Source of the DNA: Acidobacteriaceae bacterium
Lineage (GTDB): Bacteria; Acidobacteriota; Terriglobia; Terriglobales; Acidobacteriaceae
Direction of reading: 5' to 3'
Assembly: GCA_025462885.1 (NCBI GenBank)
Contig: JAOAPN010000014.1
Coordinates: 434,001 to 498,000, forward strand
DNA: 64,000 bases
Part shown: piece after piece, positions 18,711 through 27,590 of the stretch
Position numbering within the stretch: position 1 is the first letter of the stretch
Layout: each line of letters begins with the position of its first letter
Position numbers and translations under genes: made by a program
The notes under the pieces: generated by a model
Database searches by the model: none
The model's input: the letters and a program-made list of their open reading frames with translations, nothing else
What the model was told of the DNA's origin: nothing

Positions 18711-19502
18711 TTATGGATCGCGGTACTCGCGGCGCTTGAGTTCGCGGAGTGCCTGATCGTGGCCTTGGAGGGCAGCCTGACGAGTCCAGTGGCGGGACTG
18801 GGTGTAATCGTGCTCGACGCCCTGTCCGATGGCGTAGAGGTGGCCGAGCTGGAACTGGGCCTCGGCGTTGCCGTGATCGGCGGCCTTGCGATACCACGCC
18901 GCGGCTTGCGTGTGGCTGAGTGGGACGCCCTTGCCCATGTTGTAGAGGTCGGCCAGCTTCTGCTGGGCTTCGGGAAAGTTCTGGGTGGCGGCCAGGCGGT
19001 ACCAGTACGCAGCGTCAGCGTCGCTTTGCGGGACGCCTTCCCCTTTGCGATACATTAGGCCGAGGTTGTACTGCGCCCAGGCGAGGCTGCTATAGGCCGC
19101 ACGCTGGCACCATGCGAAGGCTTCAGGGAAATTGTTATCTGCGTAGTAACGGAAGCTGAGGTTGGCCTGTGCGTAGGCGTGGCCCTGCTCGGCTGCCTTG
19201 CGCTCCCAGTGAGCGGCCTGAGTGTCGTCCTGCGGCACGCCCTGACCCGCGTCGTACAGCGTGCTAAGGAGGTACTGCGACTCGGCGTGGCCTTGCTCGG
19301 CAGCGAGCCGGAAGCTGGCTGCGGCTTCGGTGAAGTTGCGGGCGTTGTAGTCGGTGACGGCCTGCCGGAAGTGCGGGTTGGAGGCTGCGTTGGCGGCGTC
19401 GCGACGGCCGCGGGCGACGATGCCGGAACGTGTCGAATGAAGCGACAGCGCGGAGCCAGTAGGGATGTGCTGCAGGCCAGTCTCGGCCAGCTTATCTTCC
19501 AT
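18711..19502 (-). CDS. Sel1-like repeat protein
   Basis: 263 residues made of about six Sel1-type TPR-like repeats of roughly 36 residues. Recurring blocks are AAEQGHAESQYLLSTLYDAG, GVPQDDTQAAHW, AQYNLGLMYRKGEGV, and AEAQFQLGHLYAIGQGV. Such repeats form a superhelical protein-binding scaffold. No signal peptide is seen, so it is probably cytoplasmic. Its start ATG overlaps the last 11 bases of the J-domain gene, so the two are translationally coupled and may work together. Confidence 0.88.
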   Translation of the reverse strand: MEDKLAETGLQHIPTGSALSLHSTRSGIVARGRRDAANAASNPHFRQAVTDYNARNFTEAAASFRLAAEQGHAESQYLLSTLYDAGQGVPQDDTQAAHWERKAAEQGHAYAQANLSFRYYADNNFPEAFAWCQRAAYSSLAWAQYNLGLMYRKGEGVPQSDADAAYWYRLAATQNFPEAQQKLADLYNMGKGVPLSHTQAAAWYRKAADHGNAEAQFQLGHLYAIGQGVEHDYTQSRHWTRQAALQGHDQALRELKRREYRDP

Positions 19503-20286
19503 AGGCGGCCCCGATCTGGCGGTCGATCAACTCGAAGCGGCGCTGGGCATCGGCGATCTGCTCGCGGAGGCTGGTGGCGAGCTCGGTGAGGAGGTCGCGA
19601 TGTTCACGGGCTGCGGTCTCAGCGTCAAGGTGCAGTTGGCCGATTTCTCCCGCGAGTAGCGTGTGCTGCTCGGCATCCAGCGTGGCGATGTCGCGCTCGG
19701 CGTGCTGGATCTGGCGCGTGATGCGGAGAAGCTCGACAACAGCGCTTTCGCCGGTAATGCCTTCATCAGCCGCGTTGATCTCGCGGTGATCGTCAAGCAG
19801 CCGCTGCAGGGTTTCGGTGTCGCCGCGGCTGTAGGCGTGATTTGCGCGGGCCATCAGCAGGGTGAAGTGCTTCTGCTCGGCGTTGTCGCGCGCGAAGTCG
19901 GGGTGGATGCGCTTGGCGACATCGCGGAAGAGGGTCTTGAGGCTGGGCGGTGGATCGAACTCTTCGGCTTCGTGGGCCTCGCCGAATGCGGCGTCATGGG
20001 TCTCCTGCGCGCGCTGGCGGGTCTCCTCGGCTCGGCGGCGGGCGGAGTCGGAGTCGTAGAGGTCGACTTCGCGCTCGGCGATACGCGCTTCGAGATCGTC
20101 AAGGTCGGCGTAGAGGACGCCGACCTGGCGCATGTAACGGCCTTCGAAGGTCTTGAGCTGGGCGCGGATCTGGGCAAGTTCGGATTCGCGCTCGGCGAGC
20201 GTGGTGCGAACCGCCGCAAGTTGCTCGCGCTTGTCGAGCAGGGCGGCGGTGTCCGGGGTTTGCTGGAGAATGATTTCGGCTGGCAT
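19492..20286 (-). CDS. J-domain protein with flanking coiled coils
   Basis: About 264 residues from the ATG at 20286 (MPAEIILQQT). An upstream in-frame ATG at 20334 is possible, and the frame is open further still. Residues 18-105 are a charged heptad-rich coiled coil. Residues 115-165 contain a J-domain-like segment with the diagnostic HPD at 128-130 (RDVAKRIHPDFA) and KHFTLLMARANHAY. The remaining 90 residues return to coiled coil. J-domains stimulate the ATPase of Hsp70/DnaK; an internal J-domain between coiled coils is not the DnaJ layout. Coupling to the Sel1-repeat gene suggests a scaffold-chaperone pair of unknown client. Confidence 0.8.
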   Translation of the reverse strand: MPAEIILQQTPDTAALLDKREQLAAVRTTLAERESELAQIRAQLKTFEGRYMRQVGVLYADLDDLEARIAEREVDLYDSDSARRRAEETRQRAQETHDAAFGEAHEAEEFDPPPSLKTLFRDVAKRIHPDFARDNAEQKHFTLLMARANHAYSRGDTETLQRLLDDHREINAADEGITGESAVVELLRITRQIQHAERDIATLDAEQHTLLAGEIGQLHLDAETAAREHRDLLTELATSLREQIADAQRRFELIDRQIGAAYGR

Positions 20287-20394
20287 ACGGCGTCCCGTGA
20301 GTGGAAGTTCTAGTTTAGCGGAGAGGAGGTCCATTTTTCGCAGATGAGTGCGGCGGCTCTTGCAGGAAGCAATCATCGAAGTAAATCGGTATCG

Positions 20395-20515
20395 AGTACT
20401 TCGGCGCCATGGCCTCCGTCGTACCTGCGCCAGGTTGTGCCGGAAAAACGGGGGTGATCTAGAACAGATCAAGTTCCTGCTGGGCAATCGTTTATCCAGA
20501 CGACGGAACGGGAAC
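20395..20515 (+). pseudogene. Tyrosine recombinase C-terminal remnant
   Basis: The translation LRRHGLRRTCARLCRKNGG-DLEQIKFLLG matches the catalytic H-x-L-R-R box and following helix of tyrosine recombinases. The next segment, GQSFIQTTER, corresponds to the conserved LGHASIQTTERYL but lies in another frame, showing a frameshift near 20480. Neither the N-terminus nor the catalytic Tyr region is intact. It marks the left scar of an integrated element. Confidence 0.65.
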
Positions 20516-20862
20516 GGTCTATCTCTCCGAATTACCGCCGGGCAGCCTGGGACGGACGAAATTCTGAAGCAGATGGGATCTGTGATGAGTTTCGTACTAA
20601 GAGTGCAGGGTGAACCAACACTGTACTGGGCCGGAGACACGATACTCACCACTGATGTTCTCCATGTCGTGGCAAACGGGAAGCCGGACGTGGTCATCAC
20701 GCACTCAGGCGGGGCGGTTCTGGGCGCGCTCTCCTGATTATGGATGACGCACAGACCATTCAGCTGTCCCGAGGCTGGGGAACTGCAGTGGTGGTGGCGG
20801 TCCATATGGAAGCGCTCGACCACTGCACCGTGACACGTGCCCAGCTTCGAGTCGCGCCGACA
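20515..20862 (+). pseudogene. MBL-fold metallo-hydrolase remnant with frameshift
   Basis: ITAGQPGTDEILKQMGSVM, EPTLYWAGDTILTTDVLHVV, PDVVITHSGGAVLG and, in another frame, MDDAQTIQ and AVVVAVHMEALDHCTVTRAQL together read as the C-terminal two-thirds of a metallo-beta-lactamase-fold hydrolase. AGDT, THSGG and HMEALDH are the metal-site neighbourhood. Two extra bases near 20733 (CTCTCCTG) break the frame, and the N-terminal HxHxDH region is missing, so it should be inactive. It is fused end to end with recombinase and ParB fragments. Confidence 0.6.
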
Positions 20863-20955
20863 CAGCGGGTAGTCCGCTTCCTTGGAGCGGAGACAAGCCA
20901 GCACGACTCCGCTCCGCGTTCTTCAACCCTCAACCGCTCGAAAGGAGCTTCGATC

Positions 20956-21174
20956 ATGGAAACCACCGTTACCAATGCTACTGAATACCGTAACGTCTCG
21001 CTCTCACTTCTCGTTGAGTCCAAGACCAACCCGCGCTGCAACTTCGAGGACGCGGCCTTGAAGGAACTGGCGGAAACCATCCTCACCCAAGGTGTTCTCT
21101 CGCCCCTCCTTGTTCGACCGCTCACGGAACACGGCTTCGAGACATTCCGGTCTCGTGAATTCATGTCGTCTTAA
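20956..21174 (+). pseudogene. Truncated ParB/Spo0J-family protein
   Basis: 72 residues with a good AAAGGAG ribosome site 9 bases before the ATG. EYRNVSLSLLVESKTNPRC-NFEDAALKELAETILTQGVL-SPLLVRPL is the N-terminal ParB-like nuclease domain seen on plasmids and integrative elements. The sequence leaves the family after HGFE (near 21144), where IVAGARRYRAA would be expected, and ends in an unrelated tail. The HTH and dimerisation domains are absent. The breakpoint lies just before the PadR-efflux operon. Confidence 0.65.
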
Positions 21175-21184
21175 GGCTCTGTGT

Positions 21185-21203
21185 GTTATCGTCTCTCGAT
21201 AAC
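21185..21203. promoter_or_regulatory. Operator-like palindrome GTTATCG-N5-CGATAAC
   Basis: A perfect 7-bp inverted repeat (21185-21191 and 21197-21203) with a 5-base centre, 8 bases before the first PadR start codon. Position and symmetry suit autoregulation of the PadR-TolC-RND-adaptor operon. Confidence 0.6.
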
Positions 21204-21211
21204 GAAAGTCG

Positions 21212-21532
21212 ATGATGAAAGGCGATATGGACGACCGCGATCTCTATTCCGGCATGATCCGTCTTCACATTCTTCATCATGCGGAGCACGAAGTTATCTT
21301 TGGGGCTGGCATGACGGAGGAGCTTGCCCGGCATGGGTACAAGATTAGTCCTGGTACCCTCTACCCAATCCTCCATAGTTTAGAGAAACGCGGCTATCTG
21401 AAGTCCGAGGAGGAGCGGTCCGGCAGAACAGCCCGCCGTCTATACAAAATCACGGCTTCTGGACGCCGAGCGCTCAAGACAGCAAAGCTCCGGGTTCGCG
21501 AGCTTTTTGGAGAGCTGATTGAAGGCAAATAA
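21212..21532 (+). CDS. PadR-family transcriptional regulator of the RND operon
   Basis: 106 residues. A winged-helix PadR domain is evident: LYSGMIRLHILHHAEHEVIF, then ELARHGYKISPGTLYPILHS and LEKRGYLKSEEERSGRTARR. It probably represses the operon and is relieved by a pump substrate. It is the first gene; its end overlaps the TolC start by 14 bases. The start may be 21212 or the in-frame ATG at 21227, which has AAAGG just upstream. The perfect palindrome at 21185-21203 is its likely operator. Confidence 0.9.
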   Translation: MMKGDMDDRDLYSGMIRLHILHHAEHEVIFGAGMTEELARHGYKISPGTLYPILHSLEKRGYLKSEEERSGRTARRLYKITASGRRALKTAKLRVRELFGELIEGK

Positions 21533-22964
21533 TCCATTCCGGCGAGATGTCCGCTGGATTCGAGGAGTCGGTGTCGGCAGCTTTCTTGTAGCCGCTGCTT
21601 CCGTTGTGCCTCTGGCTCAATCTCAGGCCGCAGCTACTCACACCGTCTCCCCTGATCTCACGATCATCCAAGTTGTTCAGGATGCACAACAAAACTATCC
21701 CTTGATCCATGTCTCCGAGCAGGAACTCAACGCGGCTATCGCCAATATCCGATTGGCAAGAACCTCCTATCTGCCTCGCCTCGATGGGATTGTGGAAGTC
21801 AATAGGGCCACGCGAAACAACGTCTTCGGCACCCTACTCCCCCAGAGCATCCTACCAAGCATGTCGGGTCCGGTCATTGGAACGAACAATGCAGGGTCCG
21901 TTTGGGGAAGTGCTACCGGGCTCCTGGTCAATTGGCAACCATTCGACTTCGGCCTGCGACACGCCAAAGTGGAATCAGTTGCGGCAGCGCGTGACCGGGC
22001 AAATGCAACTGTGCAAAGAAGCCAGCTTGAGGTCTCAAGTGCGGCGGCGGACGCCTTCTTGACCGTTCTTGCGGCTGGTCAGGCTCAACGTGCTGCCCAG
22101 GTTGCCGTCGATAACTGGGAGACTCTGCGGAAGAGCATCCATGCACTCACGACGTCGGAATTGCGTCCAGGCGCGGACGAATCAAGAATTGAGGCCGAGA
22201 AGGCGGCTGCGAATACTCAACTGGCCCTCGCAACAGAAGCCGTCGAGATGGGCGAAGCGACACTTTCCAAATTCCTGTCGAAGCCGGACGACATAACGAG
22301 ACACCTTAACTCAGCCCACCTCCTCGGCGAGGTCCCTTTGGGAGCCGAGGACGATGGAGCATTTCATCCAGAGAGCACGCCTGTTATGTCGGAGCAACAT
22401 GCGATTGTCTCTCAGTCAGCTTCGGAGCTTCGCGCTACTGACCGAAGCTGGGTTCCGCAGTTCAATTTGGAAGCAGCGGGTTATGGGAGAGGCACCGGCG
22501 CAGAGACAGACGGACAACGCTTAGGTGGAGGGAATGGTCTCGCTCCGACCGTAGGAAACTACGCTGTCGATTTGAACGTAACCTTCGGTTTTCTCGATTT
22601 TGCTAGCATCCGCGCTCGTGAAGCGTCCCAAGCTTCAACATTGAAAGCGGAACAGTCTCGCGAGGCATTGGTGAGCCGGCAACTCCAGGAGCAGTTCGCC
22701 CAAGCACGGGCCGCCCTACGTGCGACGCGCAGCATCGCAAAGAACACTCCCATTCAGACGGCGGCGGCTCGAACCACTCTTGCACAGGCCACAGCTCGTT
22801 ATAAAGCGGGCCTGACCTCAATCGACGATGTAGCGCAGGCGCAACGGCTTGTCGTTCAAGCAGAGATGGATGACTCGATCGCGCGCTTGAACGTTTGGCG
22901 TGCTTTTCTTCAACTGCAATCGGTGCGTGGCGATCTTCAGCCTTTTCTTCAGGCAGCTCAGTAA
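21519..22964 (+). CDS. TolC-family outer membrane efflux protein (RND operon)
   Basis: 481 residues from a TTG start at 21519, overlapping the PadR gene by 14 bases, with GGAGAGC upstream. A signal peptide (GVGSFLVAAASVVPLAQSQA) precedes two outer-membrane efflux repeats with long alpha-helices: NAAIANIRLARTSYLPRLDG, SVAAARDRANATVQRSQLEV, EAAAYGRG-like centre, ARTTLAQATARYKAGLTSID. It would form the trimeric channel-tunnel of the pump encoded downstream. Length fits the family. Confidence 0.9.
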   Translation: MKANNPFRRDVRWIRGVGVGSFLVAAASVVPLAQSQAAATHTVSPDLTIIQVVQDAQQNYPLIHVSEQELNAAIANIRLARTSYLPRLDGIVEVNRATRNNVFGTLLPQSILPSMSGPVIGTNNAGSVWGSATGLLVNWQPFDFGLRHAKVESVAAARDRANATVQRSQLEVSSAAADAFLTVLAAGQAQRAAQVAVDNWETLRKSIHALTTSELRPGADESRIEAEKAAANTQLALATEAVEMGEATLSKFLSKPDDITRHLNSAHLLGEVPLGAEDDGAFHPESTPVMSEQHAIVSQSASELRATDRSWVPQFNLEAAGYGRGTGAETDGQRLGGGNGLAPTVGNYAVDLNVTFGFLDFASIRAREASQASTLKAEQSREALVSRQLQEQFAQARAALRATRSIAKNTPIQTAAARTTLAQATARYKAGLTSIDDVAQAQRLVVQAEMDDSIARLNVWRAFLQLQSVRGDLQPFLQAAQ

Positions 22965-22982
22965 TTCAGGTGGTCATTTGAC

Positions 22983-25900
22983 ATGCGTTTAGTCCTTGCA
23001 GCTCTGAGTCGTCCCCTCACCGTGATCGTCGCGTTGATTGCGATCATTGCCGGGTTCTTTATGGCCGTTGGAAGGATGCGTATGGACATCTTTCCAGAAG
23101 TCGGAAATCCGGTGATCTATGTCGCTCAGCCCTACGGCGGCATGACTCCCGCTCAGATGGAAGGGTTCCTTACCTACTATTACGAGTATCACTTCCTCTA
23201 CATCACCGGCATTCAGGCGGTAGACAGCAAGAGCGTCCAGGGTGCCGCTCTGATGAAGCTCACCTTCCGTGAAGGCACAAACATGCAGCAGGCGATGGCC
23301 GAAACGGTTGGATACGTCAACCGTGCGAGAGCTTTCATGCCGCCCGGAACAGTCCCACCCTTCATCACGCGATTCGACCCTGGAAGTATTGCCGTCGGCC
23401 TCCTCTTGTTTACAAGCAACAATCATACGCAGGGTGAACTGCAGAATATTGCTCTGAATCAGGTGCGCCCTCTGTTCGCAACGCTTCCCGGCGTTTCAGC
23501 CCCTCCTCCTTTCGGCGGCAACCAGCGCACCATTGTCGTCACACTTGATCCTGACAAACTCAAGCAGTATGGGGTCTCCCCGGAGCAGGCAATCGCGGCA
23601 GTAACCAGCGGCACGGTCGTATCGCCCTCCGGCAATCTCTATGACGGAACGCTGAATCGCATCGCGCGAACGAACTCCACACTTGGGCCGGAACTGAATG
23701 ACTTGATGACAGCGCCGGTTCATCCCCGCTCTGGTGCCAACATCTATTTAAGTGACATCGCCACCATCGAGAACGGGACGGATATTGTCACGGCATACGC
23801 TCATGGCGATGGTCGCCGCACGGTCTACATCTCGGTTGCAAAGCGTTCAGACGCATCGACATTGGCGGTCATTCAGGCAGTGAAAGCGGCAATCCCCAGC
23901 TTCAAAAAGGTCATGCCGGATGATGTCGATGTACAGCTTGCCTTCGATCAGTCCGGCTATGTATCGAATGCGATCAATGGTCTCGTCAGAGAAGCGGCGC
24001 TCGGCGCAATTTTGACAGGGTTGGTTGTCCTGCTCTTCCTGAAAGACTGGCGCGGCGCGCTAATCGTGGTAGCAAACATCCCGTTTGCCCTCTTTGCTGC
24101 CGTGCTTCTCCTATGGGTGACAGGCCAGACCATCAACATTATGACCCTCGGCGGACTGGCGCTGGCTGTCGGTGTGCTTGTGGACGAGGCAACAGTCGAA
24201 GTCGAGAATATCCATACGCAGCTCCTGCCAGGCGTATCACGGGCGCGTGCCGTTCTCGAAGCGTGTCGCCGCACCGTAATAGCCCGTTTGCTTTCGATGC
24301 TCTGCGTCCTGGCGGTATTCGTTCCGTCCTTCTTTATGAACGGAGTGGGGCGACAGCTCTTCGTCCCCCTGTCGCTTGCCGTAGGATTTGCGATGGTCGC
24401 TTCCTACTTCTTATCGAGCAGTCTGGTTCCGGTCTTTGCAGCGTGGATCATGAAGGAGTCGCACAAGGGAGAAGAGAAAGAAGGCAGCTTCGGCAGACTG
24501 AGAACACGTTATGGACGGTATCTGAATGTCATTCTGGACCGCCGCTGGCCAGTCATTCTTGGTTACTTCGCTGTCTCTGCACTCATTCTCATCCTGGTTG
24601 CGCCTCGCGTCGGGAGCGAGATATTCCCGGATTCCAATGGACCTGTCCTGCGAATGCGGTTGAAAGCTCCGATTGGGACGAGAATCGAAGAGACGGAACC
24701 TATGGTAATGCAGGCTCTCGACATGATCCGCAAGACAGTAGGCAAGGAGAACGTCGAGATCACCTCCGACTACATAGGAGTGCAACCCTCAAGCTATCCA
24801 GTCAATCTCATCCACCTCTTCACGAGTGGCCCGGAAGAAGCTCTGGTGCAGGTCCAGCTTCGGCCCGGACATCCCGACGATGAGAGACTGCGAGAGGATC
24901 TTCGCGCCGCATTCCACAAAGAGATGCCGAACGTGACGGTGGCATTTGAAGCAGGAGACATCATCTCGCAGGTGATGAGCTTCGGGTCCCCCACTCCCAT
25001 TCAGATCGATGTACAAGGCGCCGACATAGACCAGGACTACGCCTATCTGGCGAAGGTAGAAGGCGAACTGCGCAAGCTCGACTTCCTGCGAGACATCTCC
25101 ATCGTTCAACCTCATCTCTATCCGACCGTCGAGGTGACGGTGAACCGGGATTACGCAGGGCAGTTCGGTCTCACGATGGCCGACGTGACGAACTCTCTGA
25201 CTCCGGCTACCGGTTCGTCCCGATTCACGGCGCCGAATTATTGGCGCGGTCCCAGGACCGGCAATGCATTTCAGATTCAGGTCCAACTCCCTTCAAACCG
25301 AATGCAGGGTCTCGACGCGCTTTCCACGTTGCCGCTGATGCGCGACGGACAATCTCAGCCGCAGCTCGATCAGGTTGCCAAGCTGGAATACGGGACAATG
25401 CCTGAGATGATCGAACGATTGAGTGGTCAGCGGATTGTCAGCGTGACTGCAAACCTTCATGGGATGCCTCTCGGTGAAGCGCAGAAACGCATTGAGGAGG
25501 TGTTGAAGAACCTGCCGGTAGCCCCCAAGGGATCAACAGTTGCGGTACGCGGGCAAATACCTGCCCTTGAAGAGACGATATCGGGCCTCAGCATCGGACT
25601 TCTCCTGGCCATCGCCGCAATCTTCTTGCTACTCATGGCGAACTTTCAGTCTCTTCGCCTTCCCCTCGCCATACTGTCCACGATTCCGGGTGTTCTCTGC
25701 GGCGTGGTTCTGATGTTGCTCTTCACAAGAACCACGCTCAATATCCAGTCCTTTATGGGCGCGATCATGGCGGTCGGAATTTCTGTTGCCAACTCCATTC
25801 TTCTTGTCAGCTTCGCAGAGCAGGCGAGACATCAGAATGAGGATGTCGAGACCGCGACAAGGACCGGAGCTACAAGCCGCATTCGGGCAATCCTGATGAC

Positions 25901-26129
25901 AGCGACGGCCATGATATGCGGCATGACTCCGATGGCAATTGGATTTGGTGAAGGAAGCGCGCAATCCGCTCCGCTCGGAAGGGCTGTAATCGGTGGCCTT
26001 GTTTTCTCCACCTTGACGACCCTCACAGTGCTGCCCGCCGTCTATGCGTTGCTGCAACGCAAGGCTTCCACTACATCGAATTCACTCAACCCCGAAGATC
26101 CATCGAGTCGATACTATGTTCATCCATAA
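22983..26129 (+). CDS. RND-family efflux permease (AcrB/CusA-like)
   Basis: 1,048 residues with the RND layout: TM1 at 12-30, a large periplasmic loop, TM2-6 (about 330-480), a second loop and TM8-12 (about 855-1030). It exports substrates from periplasm or membrane using the proton gradient. In TM4 the relay reads LVDEATVEVEN, so Asp401 is kept but the second acid is Glu402 instead of Asp. In TM10 the position of AcrB Lys940 is Ala936 (SVANSIL). Arg and Thr of the later relay segment (RIRAILMTATA) are present. This mixture lies between drug-type and metal-type pumps, so the substrate is uncertain. The gene overlaps the adaptor gene by 14 bases. Confidence 0.92.
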   Translation: MRLVLAALSRPLTVIVALIAIIAGFFMAVGRMRMDIFPEVGNPVIYVAQPYGGMTPAQMEGFLTYYYEYHFLYITGIQAVDSKSVQGAALMKLTFREGTNMQQAMAETVGYVNRARAFMPPGTVPPFITRFDPGSIAVGLLLFTSNNHTQGELQNIALNQVRPLFATLPGVSAPPPFGGNQRTIVVTLDPDKLKQYGVSPEQAIAAVTSGTVVSPSGNLYDGTLNRIARTNSTLGPELNDLMTAPVHPRSGANIYLSDIATIENGTDIVTAYAHGDGRRTVYISVAKRSDASTLAVIQAVKAAIPSFKKVMPDDVDVQLAFDQSGYVSNAINGLVREAALGAILTGLVVLLFLKDWRGALIVVANIPFALFAAVLLLWVTGQTINIMTLGGLALAVGVLVDEATVEVENIHTQLLPGVSRARAVLEACRRTVIARLLSMLCVLAVFVPSFFMNGVGRQLFVPLSLAVGFAMVASYFLSSSLVPVFAAWIMKESHKGEEKEGSFGRLRTRYGRYLNVILDRRWPVILGYFAVSALILILVAPRVGSEIFPDSNGPVLRMRLKAPIGTRIEETEPMVMQALDMIRKTVGKENVEITSDYIGVQPSSYPVNLIHLFTSGPEEALVQVQLRPGHPDDERLREDLRAAFHKEMPNVTVAFEAGDIISQVMSFGSPTPIQIDVQGADIDQDYAYLAKVEGELRKLDFLRDISIVQPHLYPTVEVTVNRDYAGQFGLTMADVTNSLTPATGSSRFTAPNYWRGPRTGNAFQIQVQLPSNRMQGLDALSTLPLMRDGQSQPQLDQVAKLEYGTMPEMIERLSGQRIVSVTANLHGMPLGEAQKRIEEVLKNLPVAPKGSTVAVRGQIPALEETISGLSIGLLLAIAAIFLLLMANFQSLRLPLAILSTIPGVLCGVVLMLLFTRTTLNIQSFMGAIMAVGISVANSILLVSFAEQARHQNEDVETATRTGATSRIRAILMTATAMICGMTPMAIGFGEGSAQSAPLGRAVIGGLVFSTLTTLTVLPAVYALLQRKASTTSNSLNPEDPSSRYYVHP

Positions 26130-27201
26130 ACGCATCTGCTTTTTGCTTCCGCTGGTGTACTGCTTACTCGCCTTCTCCCAGAGTCTCGCGCATGTGGAGA
26201 TGGCGAAGGTGGAGAGCCATTCCTCCGCTCGAACAGTGCCTCTAACTGCGGAGCTTGCTCCGTTCTTGCAGACGAACATCGAAGCTCGTTCTCCTGGCTA
26301 CGTGGAGAAGGTGCTCGTTGACCGGGGTAGCTTGGTTCATAAAGGGCAGCTATTGGTTCAGCTCTCCGCGCCGGAGATCCACTCACAGACGGCAGCTTCG
26401 GAAGCGAACCTTCATCAGGCGGAAGCCGAGACAGCGCAGGCCGAGGCGCAGGCCGCCGCAGCCGAAAGCACGTCGGCAAAGCTAGAAGAGGCGGCCAAGA
26501 CCCCTGGAGCTGTGGCTGGCAATGAACTGTTGCAGGTTCAAAAGCAACGGGACGCAGCGCAGGCGTTGGTTGATAGCCGAAAGGCTGCGGTGCGCACTGC
26601 GAAAGAGCGCCTTCAGGCGAGTCAGGCGATGGAGTCCTATCTCCGCGTGACCGCGCCGTTCGATGGAATGATTACCGACCGATTCGTGAATCCGGGCATG
26701 TTAATCGACGGTGGCCACACTCCCATGCTGAAGCTCCAGCAGGTCGCCCATCTACGGCTAATTGTGCCTGTTCCGGAAACCTACACTGGCTCTGTGGTGA
26801 AGGGAATGTCGGCGGTGTTCCATGTTCCGGCACGTCCCGGACGAAGGTATACCGCGAAGGTCGCACGAATCCCGAATGCTCTCGATCAGCAGAGTCGGGC
26901 GATGATGATCGAACTTGATGTGTACAACAAAGACGGGAGCCTGGCGCCAGGCATGTACCCAACCGTCGATTGGCCGGTAGGAGCGGGAGAACATCTTCTG
27001 TTTGTTCCCGCCACGAGCGTCGTGACGACGACCGAACGGATTTTTGTGATTGCATCGGTCAATGGCCGAGCCCGCTGGATTGATGTGCGGAAAGGGCCGA
27101 CTGCCGGCGAAAACGTTTCTGTTCGAGGTCAAATTGCCGTCGGCCAAGAGGTGGTCAAGCGGGCTTCGGATGAGATTCGCGAAGGAACATCATTCAAGTA
27201 G
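26116..27201 (+). CDS. RND efflux periplasmic adaptor subunit
   Basis: About 361 residues from the ATG at 26116, which overlaps the permease gene. It has a signal peptide (RICFLLPLVYCLLAFSQSLA), a lipoyl/barrel-sandwich half (IEARSPGYVEKVLVDRGSLV-HKGQLLVQL), an Ala/Gln/Glu-rich helical hairpin (EANLHQAEAETAQAEAQAAA), and the second half FDGMITDRFVNPGMLIDGGH. It bridges the RND pump and the TolC channel. It lacks an N-terminal lipobox Cys. It is the last gene of the PadR-tolC-RND-adaptor operon. Confidence 0.9.
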   Translation: MFIHKRICFLLPLVYCLLAFSQSLAHVEMAKVESHSSARTVPLTAELAPFLQTNIEARSPGYVEKVLVDRGSLVHKGQLLVQLSAPEIHSQTAASEANLHQAEAETAQAEAQAAAAESTSAKLEEAAKTPGAVAGNELLQVQKQRDAAQALVDSRKAAVRTAKERLQASQAMESYLRVTAPFDGMITDRFVNPGMLIDGGHTPMLKLQQVAHLRLIVPVPETYTGSVVKGMSAVFHVPARPGRRYTAKVARIPNALDQQSRAMMIELDVYNKDGSLAPGMYPTVDWPVGAGEHLLFVPATSVVTTTERIFVIASVNGRARWIDVRKGPTAGENVSVRGQIAVGQEVVKRASDEIREGTSFK

Positions 27202-27279
27202 ACATCTCTGTTACGGTTAGATTGGGAGTGGCCTATCTCGATCCATTTAGAAAGCGCCTATTTCAACGTCGTACAACTC

Positions 27280-27559
27280 GCCGAACGCATGGGAGATGCG
27301 GCAGATTGTTTGACGAGCGAAATTTCGCCGAACTCTTTGGCCGAAACCTTCGCCGAAAGAACTCCGCGTCGCCCGCAAGGTTGCAAGGCGCATTTCATGG
27401 TTTTTCTTGGATTTTCGGTGATCCGTTCTGTCCGCGACCAGGTTTCCAAAAGCGGTTAGCCGAATACTCAAGTCGGTTCAGGCCCAAAAAGTCGTTGATT
27501 TGGCCGAATGCTCATGTCATCGAAAACTTCGCCGAGTTCTTCGCCGAGTTGCGCGCCGA
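27280..27559. repeat. Cluster of GCCGAA/GCCGAG hexamers next to an attachment site
   Basis: GCCGAA or GCCGAG occurs on the plus strand at 27280, 27327, 27340, 27352, 27459, 27502, 27530, 27542 and 27554. Two runs have 12-13-base spacing (27327-27352 and 27530-27554). The 389-base gap (27202-27590) holding them has no credible gene. The cluster sits beside the tRNA-Asn attachment remnant and integrase pseudogene, so arm-type integrase or excisionase sites are one idea; decayed coding sequence with a short peptide repeat is another. Confidence 0.4.
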
Positions 27560-27590
27560 AAAGGCTCCAAAACGTCCTCTCGGCTCCCCT

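Noticed and set aside
27280-27559. CRISPR-like array of short repeats
   Set aside because: Repeats are only six bases with 12-13-base or irregular spacing; no 23-40-base repeats or spacers, and no cas genes in the window.
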